A stretch of DNA of 64,000 bases from Membranipora membranacea. Taxonomy: Eukaryota > Bryozoa > Gymnolaemata > Cheilostomatida > Membraniporidae. This document shows positions 53,005-61,800 of this stretch, piece after piece. The position numbers were made by a program, and so were the translations under genes. The stretch spans positions 8,325,501 to 8,389,500 of the forward strand of contig OU612074.1 of the NCBI GenBank assembly GCA_914767715.1, written 5' to 3'. The notes beneath the pieces were generated by a model. That model ran no database searches and was not told where the DNA came from. It saw only the letters and a program-made list of their open reading frames with translations. The stretch's first letter is position 1, and the number at the start of each line of letters is the position of its first letter.

Positions 53005-53342
53005 GTAATACATATAATCAACTCTCCTTCTGCAAATCATGTTATCGGATGTAAAAGTTATACATATAACGTGATACCCACATATTATAAGTACATGAAT
53101 ATGATCATTGTGGAATAATTTGCTTATAAGATTAGATGATATGACAAGCTTTGCAGATTATTGTCGTTTACAATCTGGATCTGCCCTGCTTCATGACTCC
53201 TTGTCGTCTGAATGTTAAACATTCATTGTGTGCAGACTCACAGGTGGCTGATAAATGAAGCAGGAGCGGGAAGGGATGGAGGTGAAACGCTTATAATTAT
53301 GACTACCTAGATCAAGGTTTTGCCAGCATTGGAATTGCTCCA

Positions 53343-53357
53343 CCCCCCCCCCCCCCC
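53343..53357 (+). repeat. Poly-C tract (15 C)
   Basis: Uninterrupted C15 in an intron of the pseudogene. Confidence 0.95.
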
Positions 53358-53958
53358 TCCACTGACACGCCGCAGGCAAAAAGGGCCTTTTGCAGGCGGA
53401 AATGATCAAACTTCATCTAATGAAAAATGTAAATGTAAAATGTTGAAATTTTTTCACAACTTTGGCATCACCTTGACATTACACCTACCGGATACCTTGG
53501 AACTCCAACAGTATAGCTTTCACCATCCTCCCTTTAAGTAATCGAAATCTCCTGTTACCCCTTCAATACATTCATGTAAAAAAGACCCTTATTAAAAAAT
53601 AATCACTATACTGCAACCTATGTCCGCAAAATCCCGTTCCACCAAATTGCTTGGCCAAAAGGCCGGGTCGTGATCCTTCCACTTTTTTCCTAGCATAGCA
53701 ATTGCAGACCTGTTTGCTCTGTTGCACCAACAGCCCCCCACGCAAACAATCTTTAAGCTGTTTTTGAAAACTGAAAAATAGAGAAAGAGAGATCTGCATT
53801 CACTCTCTCAACAAGGGGGAATTCATAACTATGATTTATGAGTTTCTCCATTGATTATTGATAATCAAATTTCTTACTGCGGCACATGTCTCGTCGGTTG
53901 CCTAATATGATCGGTATATTAACCATATACTTACTATATGATTATTTAATATTTGTAG

Positions 53959-54079
53959 GTTTTACCTCCACCGACCCGAATTCTACTCAGGATTGGATGA
54001 TTGTGCAAGTCCCAGACTTCTAGCCATTCACTTTCCATGGAGATGTCTCCCACAACCAACTAAAGATGGCAAGGTCAAG
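53959..54079 (+). pseudogene. Sulfotransferase fragment, third exon
   Basis: An acceptor TAG at 53956-53958 and a donor GTACGT at 54080 bound 121 bp in frame with the previous exon. The peptide contains FYLHRPEFYSGLDD followed by CASPRLLAIHFPWRCLPQP, matching the family's conserved (S)PRLxKTHLP region, and ends GKVK where members continue into the IYVxRNPKD motif. The Lys-Thr-His of the usual KTHLP is Ala-Ile-His here. Confidence 0.6.
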
Positions 54080-54200
54080 GTACGTGCGCTATCTATACCC
54101 TAGCATACATGACAGGTTGGCACACCTAGAAATCAGGAGGTCCCCGCGGATCAAATCATCATCGGAGTATCCCCTGCGACCCGCAATATGGGTGCAACTT

Positions 54201-54444
54201 GGCTGTCTTTTGTCATCGTTTCTCGGCCTATTGGCTAAGATCAAAGTGTCACTGCCAATGGCTGATTAGTGCCTGTTTCAGTTTCTGGCAGCTCGCTGCA
54301 CACATACGATTAGGAGGTCCACCATGGCCTCACCTCTAGGATGCATTCTAGTTTACTAGGATGTATCACACTCTCAGTATGAGGACTCCGGGCAACTTGC
54401 GTCCCTCTTTAGGGGCAACCCACCTTCTGTTTTGTCATAAACAG
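54201..54444 (+). mobile_element. U2 snRNA-headed SINE-like element, copy A
   Basis: From 54215 the sequence matches the 5' end of U2 snRNA for about 34 nt (ATCGTTTCTCGGCCTATTGG, then CTAAGATCAA, one extra A, GTGT). Only two substitutions and one insertion separate it from the universal U2 start as I recall it. The match ends abruptly. An unrelated body of about 200 bp follows, beginning CACTGCCAATGGCTGATTAG and ending CCTCTTTAGGGGCAACCCA. The same head-body joint occurs in copies B and C, so this is a repeated unit rather than a U2 gene; the branch-point region and Sm site of U2 are absent. It lies in an intron of the sulfotransferase pseudogene. Confidence 0.75.
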
Positions 54445-54610
54445 GGCTGTCTTTAGTGAGCGCTTCTCGGCCATTTGGCTAAGATCAGATTGTCACTGCC
54501 AATGGCTGATTAGTGCCTGTTTCAGTTTCTGGAAGCTTGCTGCACAATTATGATTAGGAGGTCCACCATTGCCTCACCGCTAGAATGCATTCTGATTTTA
54601 CAAAGGATAT
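54445..54610 (+). mobile_element. U2 snRNA-headed SINE-like element, copy B (truncated)
   Basis: It repeats copy A at an offset of exactly 244 bp. It includes the shared GGCTGTCTTT leader, the U2-like GCTTCTCGGCC.TTTGGCTAAGATCA, the CACTGCCAATGGCTGATTAG body and the GATTAGGAGGTCCACCAT segment. Similarity fades after GCATTCT at about 54590-54610, so the 3' third is missing or diverged. It starts where copy A ends, giving a head-to-tail pair. Confidence 0.7.
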
Positions 54611-54784
54611 GTAGTTGTACAAGCAGTGATGTGGTATAGCAAATACATAGGTTTATGTACGTTGGAGGTTGGAAAACATAGTTTCCCTTGCAAAAAGAAA
54701 CTAGCTTAGCTAAACATGGTAGGTTCTGAAGTTGTTTTCTCTCTCTGCGATATTGATTCATTATCTTCATGAGCAGGATTAAAT

Positions 54785-54801
54785 CCCCCCCCCCCCCCCC
54801 C
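54785..54801 (+). repeat. Poly-C tract (17 C)
   Basis: Uninterrupted C17 shortly after the truncated U2-headed copy. Confidence 0.95.
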
Positions 54802-54920
54802 ACTTAGCAACCATTAATGGCATCACGCACAAATGTATCAAACCAGAGTTGTAAAACAGTTTTTCGTTCTTTTTTTTGGGCGATTCATTGTATGATTTAT
54901 ATAAAGAACGAAGCTTGCAG

Positions 54921-55006
54921 TGCCTTCCTATTCATGACTAAAGTGAACATCTTGGTTGGAGGCTTGACCTGGGATAAATTCGTCAACCTTTTCTTCTCTG
55001 AAAACA
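54921..55006 (+). pseudogene. Sulfotransferase fragment, exon with TWDKFVNLF
   Basis: After an acceptor CAG at 54918-54920 there are 86 bp of open frame to a strong donor GTGAGT at 55007. The peptide AFLFMTKVNILVGG then TWDKFVNLFFSEN resembles the family segment S-YHFMR...G-TWEEFxxxFLxG. Its phase requires a preceding exon that I could not find; the space between holds two U2-headed elements. Confidence 0.55.
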
Positions 55007-55066
55007 GTGAGTTGTATTCATTTACATAACAGGTTTATGAATATATAGTGATATTTACATACATGT

Positions 55067-55178
55067 TAGTCTAGGTGCTCAGACGGCTGCAGGTGAAAGT
55101 TTGTGGTATCACATGATCAAACTCCGATTGTGTAATGTCACTGATTCACACCTGCAGCAGCTGCCAGCACTAAGACTA
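55067..55178. mobile_element. MITE-like element, copy 1 (112 bp)
   Basis: Terminal inverted repeats TAGTCTAGGTGCTCAGAC and the reverse complement of GCCAGCACTAAGACTA extend inward to CTGCAGGTG on both sides. The ends are TA, fitting a TA target duplication as in Tc1/mariner-type MITEs. No coding capacity. Confidence 0.7.
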
Positions 55179-55260
55179 TATACAGGATGACCAATGTCTC
55201 TTTTTTATGACATTGTGATTGATTTGGATTCAACCATCGATATGTGCTCATGGATCAGAT

Positions 55261-55355
55261 GTAAAGTACACAGTGTGTCTATTTGCGGAGAAGTAACATC
55301 AGTATGTAACTTAATTTGGATCTAGTTAAAAATCTGGCAGTTTTTGCGTTACATA
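55261..55355 (+). repeat. Diverged dispersed repeat, copy 2
   Basis: Partner of 52574-52668; see that entry for the shared blocks. Confidence 0.6.
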
Positions 55356-55533
55356 TCAACTAAAATCGGTTGTGGAATTCTACAAAATTTCATGTCCATC
55401 GTAAAAGCCTTGTCCTACAATGGCCTACTGACACAAAATGTGATACAATATCAACACAATCTCTCAAGTTTCCTTTAATGAAATCATCCATTGCTGTTAT
55501 AGTGTTTCACGGTAGCTACATTTCATACTTGTA

Positions 55534-55564
55534 ACTGGACTGGACTGGACTGGAATTGGACTGG
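55534..55564 (+). repeat. (ACTGG)n short tandem repeat
   Basis: Four perfect ACTGG units, an AATTGG interruption and one more unit. Confidence 0.9.
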
Positions 55565-55642
55565 TAACCACACAGAAACCAGTCTAATCTACCGAAACTA
55601 ACATTTGAAGCTATGATCAAAGTAAGTCATCCAGCCCCTAGA

Positions 55643-55730
55643 TAGTCTTAGTGCTCAGACCACTTTGAAATGTGTGTTTGATAATGGAATGCCACTAACT
55701 CCCATCACAGCAGTATGAGTACTTAGATCA
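55643..55730. mobile_element. MITE-like element, copy 2 (about 88 bp)
   Basis: It begins TAGTCTTAGTGCTCAGAC and ends with the imperfect inverted partner (ATGAGTACTTAGATCA). The inner GATAATGGAATGCC matches GATAATGTAATGCC of the copy at 60286, which places the three in one family. Confidence 0.6.
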
Positions 55731-56227
55731 TGTCAAGTTAAATGCCAATAAAGTTATAAAAAAGGCACTTTGACTGCATTTGGAGTTGCTTTCTCTCTCT
55801 CTCATGATAAGCTGCAGCCTATTAAGCCAAAATGCAGGCAAAGGTGGATCAAACTTTCGATTTCCCCAATATTTCGCTCTCTCATTTCCTCTACAACTGT
55901 TATCAAAGCTTGCGTCACCTACATGCAAACCGGCTATCAGCTTGCTAAGTTTAAATGCTGGGGACTGAGATGAATATTGTGCATCTGTTCTTTGATATAC
56001 TGTCCCTAGTAGGAAATTAAGATTCCCCACCCAACACGATGTAGTGTATAACTGTCATTTAAATTATCTTACTATCCATCCATTCAAAAGCCTATGACAA
56101 TGTATTGTTTACAAAATTGGAAGGAGAAAAAAAAAGAGCAGTGTCTGTGATTTGGAGCTGGTCAAAACTGCAGGTTTATCATCTTCCAAAATCTAATATC
56201 TTATTTGGCAGGTGGCACAGGTGCTCA

Positions 56228-56414
56228 TCATCAGCCTATTGGCTAAGATCAAAGTGTCACGGCCAATAGCTGATTAGCGCCTTTTTGTTAGTTTCTAGTA
56301 GGATATTAACCTCACACTCTATAGAATACATTCTAGGATCTAGGATTCACCACACTCTCAGTTTGAGGATTTAGGGCACCTTGCAACCCTCTTTAGGGCC
56401 AGATTCTGTTTTTA
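56228..56414 (+). mobile_element. U2 snRNA-headed SINE-like element, copy C (internally deleted)
   Basis: CAGCCTATTGGCTAAGATCA and AAGTGTCACGGCCAATAGCTG reproduce the head-body joint of copies A and B. The centre (GGAGGTCCACC region) is deleted. The 3' part (CACACTCTCAGTTTGAGG, CCTCTTTAGGG, CAGATTCTGTTTTTAC) matches copy A. It ends about 35 bp before the acceptor of the last pseudogene exon. Confidence 0.7.
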
Positions 56415-56449
56415 CTAAATTAAATTTAATTTGATTTGAAATTTTACAG

Positions 56450-56660
56450 GATTTAGATGGTCACATAACATATCACTCAATTTATCGGGATTGAGCTGAC
56501 AGAAGAAGAAATTGAACAGGTTGAATCTGAAAATACCTTTGCTAACAAGAAGAAGTCATCTGGAAAATACCATATCAATAAGGCAAATACTATAATCAGA
56601 CCACTAAATGAGGAGTTGTTCCCTCCTTGTAACATATCTAAAAAACTGGAAGAAACTAAA
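56450..56660 (+). pseudogene. Sulfotransferase fragment, C-terminal exon with frameshift
   Basis: After an acceptor ACAG (446-449 of this kilobase) the frame starts DLDGHIT. It would reach a stop at 56492, but dropping one base at about 56471 puts it into the frame ITQFIGIELTEEEIEQVES followed by ENTFANKKK, as in the family's FLGxxLTEEEI...F..M region. The later part (INKANTIIRPLNEELF) has no family motif, and the final GDWKNHF-type exon was not seen. The right end runs into a tRNA-like SINE head. Confidence 0.55.
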
Positions 56661-56716
56661 TTTAGAAGTCTAAGGGTATATACCTGCGATCTTTGAGCTC
56701 CAGGTTCAATTCCAGG
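56661..56716 (+). mobile_element. tRNA-like SINE head
   Basis: A perfect B box, GGTTCAATTCC at 56703-56713, is preceded by a tRNA-like stretch (TAGAAGTCTAAGGGTATA, then ACCTGCGATC) with a degenerate A box. The acceptor and T stems do not pair properly, so this is a decayed tRNA-derived head and not a tRNA gene. It overlaps the end of the open frame of the last sulfotransferase exon. Confidence 0.5.
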
Positions 56717-56756
56717 TGCTGGCAGTAATTCCTGATTTGGAACTGGTAAATTGTTC

Positions 56757-56900
56757 AGACTTTACAAGGTCCTTGCGGAACCGGACTAAAGATACTTGAT
56801 GTCCACTGTGTGTTTACATGCCCCATATGCATTAAAAAAAGAAACCCCCTCTGCCCCTTCGATTTAAAGAGTAGCGAGTAGCGGGGGATGTGTACTAATG
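56757..56900 (-). repeat. Dispersed repeat, copy 2 (inverted partner of 49866-50034)
   Basis: On the minus strand it contains GCATATGGGGCATGTAAAC, then ACACAGTGGAC, then TAGTCCGGTTCCGCAAGGAC, matching copy 1 in order. Confidence 0.6.
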
Positions 56901-57268
56901 GTCCGAGTACCAATACACAAGATAGGACAATTACCTTTGCATAAAATATGATGGTCAAAGATTGATCCCATAACTTTATTCACTAAAATTTCCGGCTTGA
57001 TTTATCCTCTAGTAATACAAAAACGGATGTTGGATGAATAATTAGTTACTCTCAAATGACAGTAAATTTGAAATCAAAACAGACCAAAGTTGAAATGCAA
57101 ATGGGCAATGCATATTTCAAACTATAAATCCAACACAGGTCAGGCTCTTCCATACGTTTAGCTGTGTTGCTTTGTGAAGTCATTTACATCACAGTTAAAA
57201 TGATGTATTAGCCGTTTCACTTGGTTAGAACGTTGTTTTCAAGTTTTTGTATACAATAGAGTATTCGC

Positions 57269-57318
57269 GTATATATATACATATACATAATATATACATA
57301 TACATAATATATACATAA
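57269..57318 (+). repeat. 17-bp AT-rich minisatellite
   Basis: About 2.6 units of ATATACATATACATAAT after a short TA run. Confidence 0.85.
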
Positions 57319-57384
57319 TGCAAGTGCTAAAACATAAGCAGGAACATATAAGTCCAGGAACCAGATCAAGTTAGTTATATTTAG

Positions 57385-57762
57385 TTAGAGTGTTGAGCCA
57401 AAAATGATATGGTCTGGCAACAGCCAGCCCTGTCGACCAACCACAAAAATCTGAGGGGCCCTTGGCACAATGTGCCACACCCGTCCAAAACTGCTTGAGG
57501 GTTTGGGGGTGTCATAAGCCCCCCCCTCCCCACGAATAAGGCAACGGAGAAAGTGCCTTTCACGTCCGTATGGAATAGAAACCAAAGAATGGAGACATGG
57601 CTGGCATGAATAATTCATTTCCCTGGACATTTGAGGGACATTTAAATGTTGTGGGACAATTTGCATAAATAATACCTCAATAATCTTTTGAATCCCTGGA
57701 AATTTGGTACACGTGCCATCCCTGGTTTCGATGTGCACAAGCCGCAGGGGCTCAGGTAGCAT
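57385..57762 (-). other. 125-codon minus-strand ORF, unrecognised
   Basis: An open frame from an ATG at 57762 to a stop at 57385. The translation contains GTCTKFPGIQKIIEVLF and CQPCLHSLVSIP. I recognise no domain. It has several Cys and Pro, no clear membrane segment or signal peptide, and crosses a C7 tract. It may be a chance frame or a fragment of an element. The rest of 56900-58779 holds nothing else I can name. Confidence 0.2.
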
Positions 57763-58779
57763 GGTATCCAGTATACTTACACACTCTCAAACTTAATTTG
57801 CATTGAAATGGCAGGTTTTAGTATGAGCTCTTTCACTCTCCTATTTTATTACATCAGTCTGCCTGTCTAGGCGTTATTGTAATTCAACTTATTCAACCAT
57901 AAAGTACAACCTATGAGCTTTTCACATAATAAATGGTGACGGTGTGAGATACGAAAATCTTTGCAGCGGTGTGTTTTTCAAACTAAATAGCTTGTCAATG
58001 CGTTAGACTACAGGAAGCGCGCAGCGATGGTTTTTTACCTCGATCACCGCACTACTTATTGGTAACATCATCAGTGTGTGCAGTGTTACACTATAGTCCT
58101 ACTCTAACAAACTCACAAACAACAAAGCTAAAAAAAGGGGCTGTGTTTGTGCTATTGAATCTGAATTAATCATTTATTTGTCACCTGTCTGTGTCTATAA
58201 TGCCAAAACTATCATTGTTAGCGACAGGCTGAATCTCTATTATAGTTGGAGGAAAGCCAAATAGTAGAGCTGCACCGATCAACATAATCATCGCTGGTTT
58301 GACAAGTGTTCTGTAAATATTGTTTACAATGAGAAATTTACTTTGATTGAGTTTTTGTTTGTAGGTCTGGTAATAGCTTAAATATCTCCACCAGATTCTT
58401 ATGATGGCCTCATTTGTCATTTTTTAATTTTCCATCTCACTTTGAGCTCACCTTACAATGTATTTCGCAACCAATGATGAAGACTTAATATTTGATATAC
58501 ACAATTTTTATTGTTGCCATGCATTTCCTAAACCTTAAGGATCTCAGCACTAGTTATCCAGATTTTCTTTGTAGCACTGAAGCACTGAAATAGTTGATCT
58601 TGAGGGTAGATCACTTGAGTTCAATAGGTTGTGTCCTGAAGTTAGTCATTATTGAGGCTGAGCTATCATTATTTGAAACCGCAGGGTACTATCAAGTGCT
58701 ACAACAGTAGTACATTAGCTATTTGTACATTTGTAACTGATCATTCGGTTGTGAAGGACAATTTTATTTGCGTCAAAAG
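57763..58779. other. Upstream region of the dehydrogenase gene
   Basis: No clear TATA box or initiator could be assigned. A minus-strand open frame at 58181-58420 includes a hydrophobic stretch (KPAMIMLIGAALLFGFPPTI), but no homology or splice structure supports a gene. The 5' untranslated region and promoter of the gene at 58780 presumably lie here. Confidence 0.4.
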
Positions 58780-58855
58780 ATGGCCAGCGAAGGAGCGCAG
58801 AAGAGACTTGGCGTTGTGATATTTGGCCTAGGCAGAGCTGGACAAATACATCTCA
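58780..58855 (+). CDS. Dehydrogenase exon 1
   Basis: Residues 1-25 plus one base. It holds the start codon and the GLGRAG nucleotide-binding loop. Donor GTAAGT. Confidence 0.88.
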
Positions 58856-61800
58856 GTAAGTAGCCTTTACTAACTTTGTGCCTCAATGAATTTCTGGTTT
58901 TTGAAATGAAGAAATATGAAGAATATCGAACAGTGCAATGGCGTTTGCAGGAAAACTAAACGTTGAAGGTTTGTCGAATTATTCCTCAAATTGCAAACGC
59001 AAAACTCTGATAGCATAGCTGCAGAAAGAAGGTAAAGAAGAAGAGTTTTCTGGAATTCCTGGAGTGACCACTGCAGATACCTTCTTGGTCATTTGTCAAT
59101 GTTCTTTTTGCCTCATAGGCCCTAAGAATGATTGATTTTTTCTGAATTCAGAGAATGTGATCGCTGATCATACCCTCCATCTTCTGTATGTGGTCGATGT
59201 CAAGGGTGACATGGCAAAGGAGCTGATCGACCTGTACAATCAGGACCAATGCAAAGTCATCCATCCAGACAATCAACAAGAAGCCCTCTCTGATAGCAGG
59301 TGAGATTAGAATGAGGTTTATCCATAGACTTAATATATTAAGTATATTATGTCTAGGGTTTATCTCTTACCAGCGAATCATCAGACGAAAGTGTGAAAAA
59401 TTGTATAGAAAACATGATGATAGTTCCATCAAGGAGTTAACTCCTTGGTTCCACGTACCTTCACATTAACATCTTTGAATGTTGGAACTATGTGCAGAGA
59501 TAAAATGACCTCCTGGACATTCAAGCCTGATTAAGGAAAACACAAGTTAGAGGAGTAGTCTAATACTGGTGTTGTCATCCGGAGAAATAATACTAATGGG
59601 GTTGTGTTTTCCGGAGTAATCTCCCTTGATTATTCACAGATGAAACTTTACTTTTGCAAAGTTTTTTATATAAGCCATAATGGAAAGCATCGGCATATGG
59701 TATGTTCACACTGCCAGTGGACTATCAATATTGACTATCAAGTTTGATTGTAGTAGTAGGGGGGGGATTGCCTAATTTGTTACCAAACGCTGATTTACTT
59801 GTTAACTTTCATATTGAAGCGACATTTGTTATTCTGCTATATTTCTAACATTTATTTTCACATTTCTTTTCAGAGTTGACTTTGCCATGGTAGCCACGCC
59901 AACATTCCTGCATGAACCGATTGTGCTGGCTTCTCTTGAAGCAGGTAATTATGACTATCAAATGGCACTGCCATGAAGTCTATTTTAATCAGCGTGATTC
60001 CGGACAAGTTCATTTGGGGATCTTGCAAAGTCCAACCGGCCTTAGTATTGAAATCAAACCAGTTTTGAAGATTAGTATAAGTAAATATAGTTAACCTGCA
60101 GCTGCAACCAGACATAGGCACAGGGTTCGATCAAAAATTCATCTATTTCCGGATGTATTGGTTCCAAGACACATCCAGTTAAGACAATTTACTTTGATGA
60201 CACCACTCAATTCAGGGTTGATCTCACTTGGAGGGTTGGGTCATTTATTGTGATAAGATGTTATTGTGGAAGGTCAGACCAGGAGTAGACTAAGCCTCAG
60301 CATTTGAGCAGCTGCAAGTGCAGGTTTGAGGCATATCATATTTAAACGTTAAACTCGATAATGTAATGCCTCAAACTTGATCTTGCAGCTGTCTGAGCCC
60401 TTAGACTAGGACAGATTGCTCTACAGTACTTGTATTTGACTTATTTGTTAAGATTTTAAGGTTCTGCTATTACCTTGTCAAATGTCGAACAGGTGCAAAA
60501 AATTCTATTCCCGCAAGCTGAACAGAATGATACATCATTAGCTTTGATTGAACATTGTGTTGACAGTTGACACTTAATTTGAATGAGCTATATGTATAAT
60601 TGAAAGCACCATGTGAAACAGAGCTGCACAGGCCAGGATTTGTCTTCATGTCATGCACAAGTTGCGTGCTATCAAATAAAACTTGGCAAACAGCAGAATA
60701 AATTGGCTTGAATGAATTCTTGGAAGCGGAATACACCTGCCTCACAGAATAGCCTACTTAGAAAATAAATCATGCTATGTGAAGAACTAGGACATTTACT
60801 TTCAACAGGAAATAATTATGAAGCGGCATTCAAGCAATATAGTGCTATGGTGTTATCTTCTTCAAACGAAAAATGCTAGCTAGCCAAGTTAGTGAGAGCG
60901 GCAGCAGCGAAAGCATATCAAATATTATGGTTATTTGTTTTAGGTAAGGCTGTGTTTTGTGAGAAGCCTATAGCTGACACCGAGGATGCTGTTGCGAGAT
61001 GTTATGATGCAGCTGCAAGTAAAAATCTGCCGCTCTTCTGTTCATTCAACAGGTAAATATGAGGCCTTCCTGAACCCACTATCCAACTGTCTAGACATCT
61101 AATGGCTACATCTGACATGGCTCGATGATTAGATTATCTGTACCTTCTGACTATCTTCATGTCATTTTGACAACATTGCTATCATAGATGAGTCAAACAA
61201 ATTTCCACCTAATCTGTGAGAGCACTTTAATTATATCATAATTTAAACTGAGCAATACCCTCAGCTGTAATACTGGTAGAAAGGAACGACATGAGTTGCC
61301 TTCTTATTGGTCAGGGGAGGACAACAGTTTTGATAATTGTAACATTGCAAACAACGGATATACATATACATGTATCTTACATTTATGATCCTATGATCTA
61401 TAATCCCGTAACATGTGATATAAACTGTGCTTTAGTTACGTGAGAAACAATGCTATGGCTTTGGTTGTCTGTCTAAAGTCAAATCGTTAGCATTATCAGA
61501 CCATAATGTGTGTGTTTACAGACGATATGACCCTAGTCTGAGAAAAGTATACAGCACACGCTCAAAAGTTGGACAGATACAGATGGTTAAAAGCTGTGCT
61601 AGAGATAGCCCATTTCCTCCACTGGAATACCTTAAAATATCAGGTAATATTGCGAACAGACACCAAATAGCTTTTGGTTTGAGAAAGGCTCCTCAACTCC
61701 CACACATCTTACTGTCGAAGTTGATCAATTTCAGTTAAACCCCTAGCGTTTGGAAAACTCAGTTGAGGGCTCTCAGGACACTTCCTACTGAAATAGCACT

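Larger units (their letters stand above)
51539..56660 (+). pseudogene. Broken cytosolic-type sulfotransferase gene
   Basis: Five exon-like segments in the correct order resemble animal cytosolic sulfotransferases, which move a sulfonate from PAPS to small molecules. The first three (51539-51717, 52882-53004, 53959-54079) join in one frame at GT-AG sites. Recognisable signatures are FRPDDLALLTY before the expected PAPS loop, SPRLLAIHFPW matching the family's SPRLxKTHLP segment, TWDKFVNLF, and FIGIELTEEEIEQVES near the C-terminus. Three defects argue for a pseudogene. The PKSGT(T/H)W loop after the first signature is not present. I found no exon for the 3'-phosphate-binding region (RNPKD...S) between 54080 and 54920, nor for the segment expected between 55007 and 56449. 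The last exon needs a one-base shift at about 56471. A diverged functional gene cannot be excluded. Identification is from remembered family patterns, not a search. Confidence 0.6.

Noticed and set aside
54215-54248. Functional U2 snRNA gene
   Set aside because: Similarity stops after about 34 nt. The branch-point recognition region, Sm site and 3' stem-loops are missing, and the joint to an unrelated body recurs in other copies.
53343-54801. Poly-C tracts as regulatory elements
   Set aside because: Simple homopolymer runs in introns with no supporting context; length may also be affected by sequencing error.
58181-58420. Minus-strand frame with a hydrophobic stretch as a membrane protein
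   Set aside because: 79 codons only, in AT-rich DNA, with no family match I can name. A chance frame is more likely.
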